Positions 41,501-56,250 of a stretch of DNA of 64,000 nt are shown one piece after another; the stretch's first letter is position 1; every line of letters begins with the position of its first letter. The DNA is from Ophthalmolycus amberensis (lineage: Eukaryota > Chordata > Actinopteri > Perciformes > Zoarcidae), in contig JAFEUB010001192.1 in the NCBI GenBank assembly GCA_024529925.1, positions 388,814 to 452,813 on the forward strand, written 5' to 3'. Below the pieces are notes generated by a model. The model searched no databases. It was not told the origin of the DNA and saw nothing but the letters and a program-made list of their open reading frames with translations. The translations under genes and the position numbers were made by a program.

Positions 41501-44500
41501 CTGCTCTGACAGCTGTGTCTGTTTTAAAGGCCTCATTATGAGCCTCTCTGTCTCAGCTTTCTCCCGTCACCTCACCCTCTCTTCTCCCTCTCTATCCTTG
41601 CGACTGGGTCTGATCTTTGACTGCCACCCATTTTTCTTTGCGGATCCATCTGCCCCGATTGGCAGGTAATTACCAGCCAGGTGACAGCAGCCTATTCCAA
41701 GAGTTGAGAGGTCATCAAGGTTGTTGTTTTTTGGTGCACAGAGTTTTTCCTGAAGTTCTTAGAGCAGGATTGTCCTTGTGAGGCAGCACCGGGGCTGACA
41801 GTGCAGAGCTGTTAGCTCTGTCTTCATGTGTGTGGTGTTGTTGGTGCTGCTCCCCATCCACATCCTCTCGAGCCATCTTTGATCCAGTGACTGAAAAGCA
41901 GGCGGTGAAAAAAGGGCTTGTTTTCCATCTTAACCACTGTTATTACAGCGGGACAGGCGAGTAATTGCTCCGATTCAACAGCATGTGAGCTTATGTAGAA
42001 ACGTGGAAGAAGAAAAACGAAAAGGCAGAATGAGAGGAAAAGATGAAACAAAGCCTGAAGACAGTCTGTGAACAATGAGATACTGGATTAAAATGACAGT
42101 TTAAAGTCAAACGGAAATGGTATTTTGATGGCGTCTTTCTTGTTGAACAGTGCGGGGAGGGACAGCTCAAAAGAAAGCGGCTTGGACTGTGAGAAACAAA
42201 GAGACTTGGAAGAAGTGCCCGGAAGTGTTTATTTGGTGTAGATGCCTCGTGTTGCTTCAAGCGTTTCTTCGTGAAGTCTGCAGTGCACCAAATGTCCCTT
42301 TGAAACTGGTGAAGTTGTAGGTTTTGGATGACGAGGGTTAGGGAAAGCTTCAGACATCTTTGATGATTTTGTTGGTTGAAATATTTAATGTAATGTAAGC
42401 CCTTACAGCAGGAATAATTGTTTTTTTGGGCACTTTAGGACGGTGGAATGAACTGTTGATATTTACCAACATATATAGTTATTGTGATGAACGTGTTAGC
42501 AAACAATAATACATGTAGCAGCCACGGTGCAACATGAATTTGGAGTCATGTCTCAGGCAACCATGCAAATGAAAGTCCAATTGTCATTCTCCTTTAGCTG
42601 CGTTTTTGGTCTCCACCAACTCCTGAGGACAGTATCTGGATCTTTAGCAGCTAAATGCACTACTATGTTCACCACCAGCGAGTTGCTATAGCTTTGTTTT
42701 TGCCTGTTTGTTGTGCAGCATGAAGCTGCTGACGGACAACAATGAGAGTAATGAGAATAGACCAAAACTGTAAAGCTGCAGGCTGTGAAAGCCAAAACAA
42801 TGAGCTGAAAGACGCTAAAAAGACTGAAAAGCGGAGGAAAGCTCCTTTTATCCAAATACATTATAAAAATATAAGTTATCAGCTTCAAACAAACACATTG
42901 AATGACCTTCAAGAATTAACTTCCTGACACAGTTTTCATTTTAACTTGAACCCTCCATTTGTGCAGTAACGTAATTGGCGCTTTCAGTTCAACCCTTAAT
43001 AACTCATGCCTCAATGTGCCCTCATATCCATCATGTCATGGATATAACAGCCAGCCTGTTTCTCATCAGCTTCTGCTTCCTGGCCTTTTGTCTTGCTAAG
43101 TGGTTGTAATTGTTGTCTGTGTGATCTGGTCAGGTTTCTGCTGGCCCGCTACCCCTCATTTGTCTCATTCACAGTATTAACACATTATAACACCATCCTT
43201 GCAGCTACATTTGTTGCTCAAAGATCCATCAGTTGCTCGCTTACCATTAGCTTCTCAGCACTGATAGTGACAGAGATGCTAACTAACAAAGGAAAACAAG
43301 ACAGAGCAGAGCATTTAGCGTCATAATGTGCTCTGTAGTTAATTATGAAACTGGCTACTCAGGATTATTAAGAAGCCAATTTACCTCCAATGTATTACTT
43401 ACCTTTTGAACTTTATATATAGTTTGGGTAATGATGTATTAAGGAGATAAACTACTTTGAAAAGAGACCCATCTGTTCCTGTGAAACTGCGAGGTTAAGT
43501 TAAATCACCCCCCATCTCAGTGAAGCCATGGCTCCTGTCGGAGTGACGCCCTCGGAGATATTTTCAGAACAACATGAACAAGTTGAGTCTCTTCTTTTTT
43601 ACTCAGCATACTGTTATTGCAGACCTTGGTTACATAAGACTCAGTAGTCTTTATTTAGCCAGAGAAGGCTCTCATTTGAGGTGCAGCATAAATGATGCAG
43701 TGCTCTGAATGACGCACATAGACACAAAAGCGACGGAAAGGTTTCCCACCGCGGCCGCCACTTTGGGCATAAACAGTCGCCACCATGCAGGCAATACGGC
43801 TGAGTCACAGACTTGACCGCTTGTATGACGTCTGCTCCTCTACTTAAAACCGGTTGCTCGAGTCTCCTCCCTGGAGCGAGTAGACCAAAGTTAAGCTCTC
43901 ATTTTTAGAGGCTCCGGTGCATAATTCAAGAATCAGGCATTCAAGCATAAAAGCAGAGCTCAGAGAAATGTGCTCTCACTTCGTAAAAAAAGAAGTCACT
44001 CTTTGAGTTAAACATTGATGCTCCTCAAAATGTTAAAAAGACAAACAGTCCTGCAGACACACACATATGGGTGTGGTGGGAGTCGAGGCATCCACTTCCA
44101 CAGACCAACACCACAGAACATTCTGGAAACTGCTGACTGTCTGTTCCCGGTCAAAACCACGCCGCCATGCAGAGCCATCATTTACCAACAAGACGGTGCC
44201 TTTTGCACCAGCTGACCCTAATACTTACTCCCACACATGCTGACAGCACTGTTATCATCTCGAAATGACTGCAGTCTTCCTGCTCTTCACTCCATTTGTT
44301 AAAAAAAAGCAACTGGCAACACAAGCCTCTCTCTCTTTGGCCCCGCGATGCATCATGCACGTATCGACAACGGTGAGAGATAGAAGGACGTGGTCTTCAT
44401 CAGAAAGCACCCTGTGTCCTGATTGATATGCACCAACTGTCCTCATATAGGCTGCTACTACTTTTCTACTGCTGCTGCTGCTGCACTGGAAGGGGGAAAA

Positions 44501-45824
44501 AAGGCAGGCAGGCACAGAGCTACAGCACAGAGGCGTAGATGAAACAGCTTCTCTGTTGAGCCCTAAGAAAACAGAGCAGAGCTGCACTGTAAGCTAAACA
44601 GACCTGCAGATGTGAAATTGTTAATCCCATGTAAAACCAGCCTAATTGATACTTCGCTGCTGCTCGGGATTCAAGTCCATTCTTGTTTTTTACATCCTTG
44701 TGCAACGACATCTGAAAGGTGAAAAAGATCGTCTCCGGTTGTGATTGTATTTGACAGGAGTCTTTGATCTGTGGCAGAAGAATGAGGGTTTATCCCTGGT
44801 CATGCAAGAAAGAGAAAGACAGTCATTATGGCGTCTGTGTGCAGGCTTTTATTTGGTTGTCTATTTGCTAAAGGTCAATGCGTTCCTGCTGAGTGGGGCA
44901 AAATAATCGAGACATACGCCACAGCGAGCAGACATCATGGGGTTGCTGCCAGATTAAACAGGCCCTCGTGCTGCATTACCTACAGTATTGGCAGCCCGAA
45001 CCATGACTTCACTCATTAAAAGGAGACAAAAGAGAGCTTGACAGTTTACATAAACCACAGCAGATATGTGCCCTGCAGGCATAATCAACACCAAAACATA
45101 TCCTCAATTAAAAATCATTAACTTGATGCATTTGCTATTAACAGCACCAATTAATTACATAAAGAGCTAATGTCTCATGAATAATGGAAAGCAGGGTAGA
45201 TGGATGAAAGGATAGATGCGCTCACTGTAGCGCAAGAGGGAAAGAACAGATGGATGTTCCTTTCGCTCGTTTTGCTGCGTCAGTTCATGTCTAGTCTCCC
45301 GCCCAGACAACTAAACTATACTAATGGGGTTCTGGTGTCAGCGGTCTGGCGGTTGATGGCGACAACTTTGTTTAGGGGAACAAATTAATCTGTCTGAACC
45401 GCTGCTCGGGCCATCTGTTGACAGGAGCCCACTATCAGTGACGGCCGCTGCAAAGACACGAGGCCCTGGTATGAGGTCCATAGCTAATGTCATTAAGTGT
45501 GTCTGCACGCACATCTCTCACATCTGCATGTTGTTGTCATTGCAGGAGGAAGTGTTTCTGGGTTGAAGAAGCAGATGGGTCGAAGCTAAGCCCCAGTCTT
45601 TGTTACTCATGTGTGACCGTTACGTTCCAGTCGCAGAGCTAAGCATCCGTCCAAAAAATAAATCTGGATAACTTTGAAAAACCGAAACGGTCAAAATATT
45701 TACTGTTGTGAAGGTATGTCGAAATCCATCAAACCGTCGGGATGAATACAATATTCCACCCCGCAGATTTTTAACATGCATGGTCCCCAGAGGATTAATT
45801 GTTTCCCTCTCGCGCCACCATTCG

Positions 45825-46020
45825 GTTCATTTTCTTGAAATATCTCAACAACTATTGGATGGATTACTGTGACTTTTGGGACACACCTTCACGCCCCACT
45901 GAGGATGAATTACAACAACTTTGATTTGTTGACTTTCTTCTAGCGTCTTCATCATCAGGTCAAAATATTAGTTTGCATGATATTTTGGTTTATGACAAAG
46001 CATCCGCAAAACGAATGACA
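45825..46020 (+). repeat. dispersed fish repeat (ATATCTCAACAACTATTGGATGG type)
   Basis: ATATCTCAACAACTATTGGA, GAGGATGAATTACAACAACT, CTTCATCATCAGGTCAAAAT and TTTGGTTTATGAC follow the order of a very common fish dispersed element that I recognise but cannot name. Confidence 0.65.
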
Positions 46021-47655
46021 ATTTTTTTTTTTATTGGGCTGCAGTTAATATTTTTTTGATGCAAATGATTTAGGGAGTCTTTGACGATTCTGAAAACACA
46101 GCGATCAGTGTTGTAAAACAACATTCTGGGTTTTTCCAAATATCTCTGATTATTGTCATTTTTTTTAAACAGATGCTCTGCAGCTTAGATGTATTGTATC
46201 TACACATGAGAGCCAAACTGGGGCTAGCCAAAGCTGAACACTCATCAGAGAGTGAGCAACAGAAAATATCTAAATACAGACATACAGCGTTTTTTTTAAT
46301 GAGCAAAGCAAACCCTCTAGCAGCTCCATTCTCTTTTTTCCTCACTCACAGTAGATGCATTTTCTCCTTCACTGTCCCTGATTCTCTTCTTTGTTTCTCA
46401 TTTCTCCTCCATCGCTCGTTACCCACTTCCTGTCTGCAGCAGCAGAAATGAAAAATGCCACTATTTCATATCTTTGAGTACATCTTAAAAAAAAAGGGCT
46501 CCCAAGGCTCCCGTCCAAGTTGAAAGTGATTTTTTTGATATACTGCAGAACAATTTCATGCCCAATTCATTTATTCCCTCGGTACTTTAATTGTGAACTA
46601 TTTCCAGATCCACTGTAAATTTCCGACCATCTAATATCGTAAGAGCGGTGGTACCAATTCTTTTCAAGGCTTGGTGTCTGCAGTTAGAAACTTCACGCTC
46701 TGTAAGTACTTTATTACGCACCCTTAATTACAGCCGTTCAATTTACACTTTTTCTTACTAAGCAAGTGCTGAAACTATAAAATATGAATAGATTTGGAAA
46801 ACATTGGTCTCACATGAACTAATGAGCCACAGCTAAACTTCTATCCTTGTCAGTTTCTCACTCATTGTTGAAGTGAATTCAATAGACAATGCATTCATGA
46901 AGTGTTTTTACCAATATCTGTTTAATTAAGTTATTACAGACTTAGAGTGTCAGATATGAAAACAAACAAAAAGAAACGTCACAAGATTTCTACTCTATAA
47001 AACCAATCAAAACCCAGATCTGTCCTGTCCCCCTTTTCTCTCATCATAACCCCCACAGCCAGTTTACACCACACTGGAGTTATTATCTCACGAGCCATCA
47101 GTGGAAGTTGCAGGATGTGGCTTGTCCGCCACAAACCACATCGGCTTCCGGTACAGAGCCACAACAAAGCAAAGTCGATCAGCAGCGCTGGTCTCATCGT
47201 GGAACATGCTGAATTCGTAGATAGAAAGCAACTTTTGTTTTTACTGAGTTTGAAGTGTGATTTAGCTGTTTGGCACCACACAGAGCTAACAGAGCTAACA
47301 GCTAACGGAACTAAACACACAGCAGGACCGACAGCATCTGTTCAGAGGAAGCATTAAACAGAGTGCGTGAACATCAGCGTCAGACAGTGAACTGATGTTA
47401 AACTGCACATAGCCAGCGCAGACAGCTGCACAGATTAAAATGAGAGTGCATCTGTTGCATGGGACATGCGAGTGAAAAACGCCTCCGATACACTTGTTGC
47501 AGTATGGACGAGGGCAATTGTGTCAATCACACAATACAGCAGTGGTCGTTGCAGACACACCTTGCAGAGATCTGCACTCAACAGAGTACTCTTTTCGACA
47601 TAGATTTTGTTACACTTACATATCTAGAAGAGCATCGTTTGGAGGAAACCTGAGA
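46021..47655. other. intergenic, nothing recognised
   Basis: No repeat or exon identified. GAGCTAACA is tandemly repeated near 47283-47305. Confidence 0.5.
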
Positions 47656-47730
47656 TCTAATTGTTCATTGCCCAACGACTGCTTTACTGTATTGTTGTGC
47701 ATTTGACAATAAAGACCTTAAATTTGAACA
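47656..47730 (+). mobile_element. LINE/SINE 3' tail fragment
   Basis: TTGTTGTGCATTTGACAATA and AAGACCTT resemble the TTGTGCAATGACAATAAAG tail of fish L2-type elements. Confidence 0.4.
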
Positions 47731-47840
47731 TGACCGAGAAACTGAGGGACTACTAAACAAAACACCGCTTGAGATATTTTTGAATTGTTGAGATATTTTT
47801 GTCTTGACCAACGTGGTGGACAGAGGGACAGACAGACAGA

Positions 47841-47884
47841 GGGAGGGAGGGAGGGAGGGAGGGAGGGAGGGAGGGAGGGAGGGA
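47841..47884. repeat. (GGGA)11 microsatellite
   Basis: A perfect GGGA tetranucleotide run, preceded and followed by GACA-type repeats. Confidence 0.95.
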
Positions 47885-47899
47885 CGGACAGGAGGAGGA

Positions 47900-49070
47900 C
47901 AGGACAGACAGACAGACAGAGCCATCCGTATAGAGCCCATTGTCAGACTATTTATGGGTTGCAAATAACCTGAACTGAACTAGACCACATGCTGTACTGC
48001 ACACAGTTCTCTCGCAGATTGTTTGAGCACAGTTTCGCAAAGCAAGACCTATCTCCACAGCACTGTGTCAGCGCTGAAAAATGGGCTGTCTGCACGCATT
48101 ATCAATCTGCTATAGGGAAGAAAAATGCTCCGACACGTTTGTATTTCTTCAAACCAATTACAATTGTCGGCGCTAAGCACAGGATGCAACGACAGTGCCC
48201 TTGCGAAATAGATAGCGAAAGGGGAACTACTCGACCAATGGCAGACCACAGCTTACACCTGGTGAGTCAGACTAGTTTTTAGACGATGTAATTGTTTTTA
48301 TCACAATATGATTCTATTGAAAGACGACAAATTGTCATATTGAATTATTGCCCAACCCTAGTTTGAGCAAGACAGCTCGTAACACCATTAGTATCCACAT
48401 AGAAAATGCTGATGTTGAGTAAAAAGTATAGTTCCTCCCTGGACCAGATCTAGCACAGGTGTCTGTTTCCTCATCTATCCGTTTTTCCCCTTACCTCAAC
48501 CTTAAACCAACCTGTCGCCTTCTGTGATGCTTAAGCTGCCAATATGCTTTGTCGGATCTGTCGGATGCCTTCGTAAGCCCTCTCACGCCTTTTCGGATTA
48601 GGGGGATCCAACCATTTCTGTAACTTTCTAAAAAAAAACAACTGTCCAAGATTCACACCCACTTCACGCTGTGACTGGTAAGCTGTGTGGAGGTGAGACT
48701 TCTCTCTCAAGCTCTCTTTTTGCTATTGGTTACAGAACTATTTATTTCGCTTTTTATGTGAATAATCGAGTCACTATGAATGTTTTGAAAAGAGAGACTG
48801 TCTGAAAGTCATTTGCAAGATCCCCCCCCCTCCTCTCGATGACAGCTGGTTTTCACTGCGTCTTTGTGTGTGGCTGTTCTGAACGACTATAAACACTTTT
48901 GATTTCCAATGTGGTCAGACAACAAAAATGTGTTCTGTTCAAGCTTCACCCTAACCTGACCCGGCAGATGTTTTATTACACAACGGAACCATCTGAGAAG
49001 GCGCTTTAAAAAAAACACACGGCAGGTGATTGGAAGAACCATCTGTCACTCAAACTTTGACTGAAGCCAG
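47900..49070. other. intergenic, nothing recognised
   Basis: 48310-48360 ends in TTATTGCCCAACCCTAG, which resembles the end of a common fish repeat, but too little is present to call it. Confidence 0.4.
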
Positions 49071-49074
49071 TCGA

Positions 49075-49130
49075 AATCAGAATCAGCTTCATTGGCTTAC
49101 AGGGAATTTGACTTTGTTTTCCAGTAACTC
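49075..49130. repeat. small LINE-derived fragment
   Basis: AATCAGAATCAGCTTCATTG and GGGAATTTGACTTTG match a motif common in fish LINE 3' ends (AATCAGAATCAG...TTTATTGGC). Confidence 0.45.
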
Positions 49131-51527
49131 TCTAAATACAGTGCTTAAAACAAAATCAATCGGGAAAGATTGCTTTAGATAGTAATTGGAATGTTATTTC
49201 ATTTACTGGATTAGCCAAAAACAAACACTCTCATCTAGTCATTTTACCTATAAATGGCATTTCATTATTTTTTAGAAACCTTACCACAGTAAGATATGAT
49301 ATAACGATATAACAATATATAATTAAATATACCATGACAGGGGACTTTATCCATATTGCCACTCCTAAAATCGACTAATAACTTTACTGCTTTGTGGCTC
49401 CAAAACTCTTGAGTTGCTTTTGTGCATTCTGGTATCCAATCAGATTAGCCTTTTTAATTTTTTTGCAAAGTGATTAGCTGATCAAAAGATGCGTTTCCCG
49501 TCTACAGCAGATTACAGTATTCATCATGATATTGGCATCGTGTACATGCAACACTGATGGAATTTGCCAGAATGAGAGTCACAGAGAAAACGTTTATTGT
49601 CAAAACAGCGAGCATGTACAAGACACGTTCAGTGTCCATGCAGACACGGAGCCTCTCAAATGAGAAAAGCCTATTAAATCCACGCTTTGCGGGAATTGAA
49701 CCATAATATGACACCTCTTATCCCCGGCTAAACAAGGACACACAGGTTTAGTCACCGAAGCACACGTGCACTGTATGTGTGATATTAATGTATCTATCAG
49801 GTTTTAATGAAAAGATAAACACGACAGGGGTTTAACAAGAGGCTTAATTTTCACTAACAGATGAATGCACACCTGTTCCTTCAACATGTTGGGGGATGGA
49901 TTAGTTTTAAATAGATTCTATAGCTGATGTGGAGAAGTGAAGAGGGCTATTACAACAAGCTGCTTGAACTGCAAACCAGAAATAACATCTCAGGTGCAGC
50001 TGGTCTGCCACAGATTTCTCCTTCTGTCCAAGAAGTCCAATCAATCTGTGACTAATAACCGTGTAATTAATGCAAATAATTGTAGAGTTAAGTATTTCTG
50101 CAGAGAAGTGAGTGGTCCTGGTACAACAGCTGTGTACAGCACTGAAAAATTACAATGCCGGCATGAACAGCATGCAGATAAGTGCTGATACCATTAGTCA
50201 ATCAACCGATATTGTGATAGCAAGTACATTTTTTTCTGCATTATAGCTTTAGTGAAAAAATACCAAATGGTTGCCGGTTGCTGCTGTTTTATAGTGTTAA
50301 TGGAAATATCTTGGGGTTCGAACTTTTGGTCAGAAAAAAGCAATTTGAAGGCATCATCTTGAAATTTCCAACAATTGCGAACATTTCTTTTACGACAAAT
50401 AAATGTTCATCTATCAATAATGAAAATAATTTGACAGTAATAAAAGTAAGCGTGCGTACGGCCTCTGTGGTGGCGTAGCAATGCAACACACATCAGAACT
50501 ATTTACACTCTGTATTCATGATATAATATTGTGAGAATGTCAACATGTCTGCATGTTATGTTGCCCATTCTCTCTCATTCATATTGCTGTTCTTATTTTA
50601 CAAATGGAAAAAAATGATTGGTGATTCAAATTAGTTGTCCCTCCCTGCACCATTTAATGCTTTCTAAATCATAACCCTTTGAAGTATAGCCAGCCTTTCC
50701 ACTTCAAAATACTGCAGCATTTATACCAAAACAGGTACTTTTCCTGAAGTGCTGTACTTTTAGCAAAGCTATTCTTTACAAGTGGTTCCTTCCTGCAGTT
50801 GTGCTGCAAAACTTCAATTATTTCAAACATGATGTGTGTAGCCAGACACTTGAAAGAGGTTAACAGCTTCCTTTTGATATCATGAAACAAACGCAAATTA
50901 TTTATTTACAAAAAACAATAGCTTGCAATTGAAAGAATAGTTCAGCTGTTTAGGGTACGCTTATTTGCTTTGTGTGTGGAGAGTAATATGAGAAGGTTAA
51001 TCAGTCTTCTGAATTTGTTCAGCTTCTTTAAGCATAAAGATTGTGAATGGGGGAAACGGCAAGGATGAAATGAAAAAATACAACTTTTAACACCTAAAGT
51101 TCTCAAATTGACACAATATATTTCTGTTCAGTCCATGCACAAATAAAAATGTAATAACAACATTTGTATAATTTTTGTTTCGATCACAAGTTATGCGACA
51201 ACAGCAGCTGGGCACATTATCCCGAAGACTTGGACTGAGCCAGGTTTGGCTTCATTGTGCCTGTACACAGAAGAGAACACAAACTGCTCACTGTAAATGG
51301 CAGCCAACAGCGTAGATATTAAGTACTGGCTGGATGTTCTTCAAGAAATAGCTCCAGCATGTAACTCTCCCTGAAGCATTTAAATGTTGTTTCTACCTTT
51401 CTTCTTGTGTACAGATGAAGGAAATGAGATACAATGTGCTAATTAGTGAGCTTCAGAGGTGAATTTCCGTTTCTTCTGCTAATTCAGGTGAAACACTTGA
51501 CTCTTTGATTCTAGCTCCATACTTAAA

Positions 51528-51529
<2 letters not shown>
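49131..51529. other. intergenic, nothing recognised
   Basis: AT-rich. No exon, repeat family or RNA gene identified. Confidence 0.5.

Positions 51530-51614
<85 letters not shown>
51530..51614. repeat. (AC)~42 microsatellite
   Basis: An uninterrupted AC tract of about 85 bp. Confidence 0.98.
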
Positions 51615-51616
<2 letters not shown>

Positions 51617-54395
51617 TATTAATCGTATCATCTAGTTCTTTGAAAGGAAGCAAATAAGCATATTTCACAAAATATCAAACCAATACTGTAAGATACAACC
51701 ACCACAGGCTTCATAATGACAAAGTAACAAAATATATTAAATATAATTATGGGTTAGCTTTGCATCTCTGGGTTCGAGCGGCTAGAGGGTTGTGTAGTAG
51801 ATTATAAGCCGTCATTAGGAGGAAACACAGTGTAATTATACTATATGTTTGGATACAGTTATTGTTGCTTATTATAATACTGTTTGCAATATTTCCTTTT
51901 ACCCTTAGTAACAGTCTATATATCCATTTTAAGGGAAATATACAGTTATTTACTTTAAAGGAAGTTTTCATTGTGTTTTTTTATATTGTTTTGCAATACC
52001 CTGTTTAAAGTGATCATACACCAATGCCGATACTGTATGCTAATAAAGGGGTGATGATAACACAGCTTAATGTATCAGCTGTTTGTCAGCTTTTCCTTTT
52101 TTACACTGCAAAAGACACACTAAGACATTAAAGAATCGTCTCTGAATGAATATCCTCCTCTGCCTTTTGAGAAATGATTCTTTCTTACAAACTCTAAAAC
52201 TTAATCCATTAGGACTCACGGTATTATGACAGCCAGCATACATTTCTGTATTAATGAAGACGGGAATAGATTCCTTCCTTGTGCTCTGCGGCAGTAATGC
52301 CTTCCTGTTGTGGCTCTAGATTTTCTGTATTACTTCCTGCATCATTTAACGTGATCCATTCAGTAGCCAGTGATGCCTCTCCTGCATTTTAAGTAATTGT
52401 AAAGCTCAGCTGTAGATCACAACGGTAATGAGCTCGCATCAGAACGCTGCGTTGTTTTCACTCCGGTCCTCGTCAGAACTCGACCCCTGCAAATGGGCGC
52501 CATCATCGCCGTGATTACCGTTAAATGTTGATCATTGAATCGGGCCCTGCTGTCGCAGCTTGTGTCCCGCTCCCATCCCATGGTGGACGTGCACCCGGCA
52601 AAGCAGCTCTGCACAAACAAGCCACAGCAATCAATAGCCAATACAAACACATAACGGCGGTGTTCTTCCGTAGCCTCTATCTATTGCTACTAAGCACCGG
52701 GCAGCTAAATAACCTTCTAGCGGGCCCAGGCAGGCGAGACAGATGACTTTCCTAAATGAGGCTTCTGCTGACGCTGGGCCTTAAATCAATGGCGGTGGCA
52801 GGCGCTGAAATGAAGCCCCTGAAGCATGTGCTCACAGTTTCCGTTGAGAGAGTTGGAAGCTATACCTCCCCACATATATTAATATTTTATCAATGGCTCA
52901 TTCGCTCATTCCAGTGAGAGAATTTAGTTGCTCTGGGCAAAATTATGATCAAACCCTGACCAGGTTCTTTGTGATCGATCATGTCGTGCTTGCCGGACCT
53001 GCTTTGAGACACTGTAAACTATACTTTTCGGTTGTTTTTGCATCCCTTGAAATAAAAACTTAGTGACTTTGTTTCATAGCACATGCTAATAATTTGTATT
53101 GTTTGTCGGATGGTAGATCAGTTTTTAAAGTCTTCATGCATGAATACACACACGTAGCATGGTACAAAAATATTTATATTAGAAGTTACGAAAGAGAAAT
53201 ATATATTTTAGCACAAAAAGAGAAAGATTTGTATAAAACAAACCAAAAAATAAGAAGAACAAATCCAGATAGAGAGACGAGACAGAGTTACAAAGGATAC
53301 TCGCATTAAAATATGTTTCCTGCCTCTTGCCTCCATGTTTTGTCTCTCCCCATTTCTTTTGACAAATCTTATCAATGTGCTGAAAGCAACCATAGCATCC
53401 ATGAATGCACTATTATCACATTTATTTTTTCACAATTTCTCAATTCAAATTAGGCAAGTATACCTCGTCTATCCAAACTGTGGCTGGAGGAAAGTCCTTA
53501 GAAAATAAATAAAAAAACATGATGTACATATGCAGCACTCTGTGAAGTTTGTTTGAGCATATGTTTCTATAATTACTGCCCTAGTCAACACATTGTTTGT
53601 CAACAATTTGTAATCATTTGATGTTTCGCATGCTGAGATAGACCGAGGCCCTAACCTGCTGTGTAAGGGCTTTTATTGAGATGCAAATGTTGTCTGTGGG
53701 ATTTTAGCTCCCACTCAGTGGTTCATTGTGCATCCCTGGCTTCCTGGTGCTCTGCAAATGTATGATGTTATTTGTGATTCAAATAGATCCACCAGGGCAC
53801 TGAGTACACTGCAAGCTTTTTTGTGCATGTTTGATCTCAAACTTTGAGAGGAATATCTGGAGCTTTTCCGTACCTGACAAAATAGTTGAAAGTGGCAATT
53901 CTCTCAAGTATAATTCATTCACTCCGTTAATGGCGAGTTATAAAATCTAATTTGGAATAAAGAAAATAATGGGCAATTTGAAAAATGATCATAAATATAT
54001 GATGGAGAATTTTCCAAATAGAGAAAGTGATGGTGTGCTAATAATATGAAAGCAATTTCCTTTGACAGGCTGCAAATGACTTTGAGGTAATGATATCTGA
54101 GATGGATTTGAATGTATTTCTTCGATCCATTTAGGGTGGTGTCTTTCTTCCAGTCATTACAAAACCAAATATACAAGAGCAAAAGTGTAAGGAATGGATT
54201 AAACAGCGTGTTTGTCTGCTCAAACAGAAGTTGTGTACATTAACATGTCTGTTGTTAGCAGCTAGGAAACTTACTACCAGTCGTGACATATAGTGTTACC
54301 TCCAAGGCTCTGGAGCACTTCTCTGTGCGGTTAAATGTTACATTTAAAAAGCTCTGTTCACAATCGAACATCCATTAGGTAGTAGTTTGCTGGTT
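51615..54395. other. intergenic, nothing recognised
   Basis: AT-rich with a less AT-rich, repeat-free block at 52400-52800. No exon supported. Confidence 0.5.
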
Positions 54396-54426
54396 CTGGA
54401 TGCTACCACAGTATGGTAGCATCCAG
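54396..54426. repeat. perfect 13-bp inverted repeat (hairpin)
   Basis: CTGGATGCTACCA (54396-54408) and TGGTAGCATCCAG (54414-54426) flank a 5-nt loop, CAGTA. Confidence 0.9.
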
Positions 54427-55258
<832 letters not shown>

Positions 55259-55363
55259 GATGCAGCAGGAGGACAGAACCAGGGAGGGCACGAACACCAT
55301 TAATACATTTAGATGCCTTTCTTAGACTTCCAACTGCAAAACAGAGTGCAAGCAACAACTGGA

Positions 55364-55393
55364 GCTGTGAATTAAGGCCCCTTAATTCACAGC
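55364..55393. repeat. near-perfect 30-bp palindrome
   Basis: GCTGTGAATTAAGG (55364-55377) and CCTTAATTCACAGC (55380-55393) are exact complements separated by CC. Confidence 0.9.
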
Positions 55394-55514
55394 AAAGATG
55401 ATATAATAAAATGTGAAATATATATGTGGACATTCCTTTCCACATACGGTTTTATATTGTGCTCAGGGCTGTTTTATTGTTTGATCGAATCTCATATTTT
55501 AGACAATATGTGGG

Positions 55515-55670
55515 CCTGCAACTAATGATTATTTTTATTGTCACTAAATCTGCTGATGATTTTGGATAAAATAAATGATTTGATGTCGAAAATGTAAAAA
55601 AAAAAGAAGAAAAAAAGAAGGAAGAAAGTTCCCAAAACCCAATGTGACATCTTAACGCAAACCATAGACA
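55515..55670 (+). repeat. fragment of the GGGCTGCAACTA-type dispersed fish repeat
   Basis: GGCCTGCAACTAATGATTAT, TAAATCTGCTGATGATTTTG, then CCCAAAACCCAATGTGACAT matches the 5' part of the element at 147-375. Confidence 0.6.
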
Positions 55671-55829
55671 TTTACAAAGACATTTAGCAGGAAATCCTCA
55701 AAAATCATTTGTCTGCCACTTAACTCAACGATTGGTGAACTGCTTGTCTCACCTCCAATAGTGTTCGTCCAACTTTCTGTCAACAGTTTGTGGGAGGCCA
55801 TTTCCTGTTTGATACACGCAATATGCATG

Positions 55830-56250
55830 AAGCAAAGCAAAGAAATGCTTTTCTGAGTTTATTGAGGAGGAACATTCAAATGCTAAAATATACATGTCAC
55901 ACACATGTACATGTTTATTTAGACTTTAGTCTAAATTTAGTCTTTAATATACTGAGGAGCAAGGCTATTTCGGGTTTTGTATACAATACAATTGCGAATC
56001 AATGGGATCTAAGAACAGGTGTAACATGCTCATACTGCAGCAGGGTTTTGAATCAACTGTAGTCCGATGAACAGACTTTAACAGTAGTCTAGACCGCTTG
56101 TTGTAAATGCATTTTGATTCATTTCTCGGAGTCTGATTTTGATGGAAAGCCCCTAAGTTTTGATTTGATTCTTCAGATGGTAGAAGGCTGATCATGTGAT
56201 TCACAACGGCTCTGTGTAATGCTGTAAAACTTCTCAGCTCTTTCAAGCAG
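55830..56250. repeat. possible dispersed repeat related to 34375-34690
   Basis: Order and wording (GGAGCAAGGCTATTTCGGGT, CAGCAGGGTTTTGAATCAAC) resemble a known class of fish dispersed repeat. Identification is tentative. Confidence 0.3.

Larger units (their letters stand above)
37156..45820. other. intergenic, no exon supported
   Basis: 8.7 kb containing only simple repeats (poly-G of 26 at 38440-38465, TG run at 38524-38545). Some AT-rich, repeat-free stretches, for example 45060-45200, might be conserved non-coding elements. That cannot be decided without a second genome. Confidence 0.5.

Noticed and set aside
43775..43842. A perfect-looking start context (GCCACCATG) near a GCGGCCGC site
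   Set aside because: The frame reads only 20 codons (MQAIRLSHRLDRLYDVCSST) before a stop, with no donor-like extension I could support.
50305..50325. A GGTTCGAA-like B-box suggesting a tRNA gene
   Set aside because: No A-box, anticodon stem or cloverleaf arms can be built around it, nor around a similar motif near 51770.
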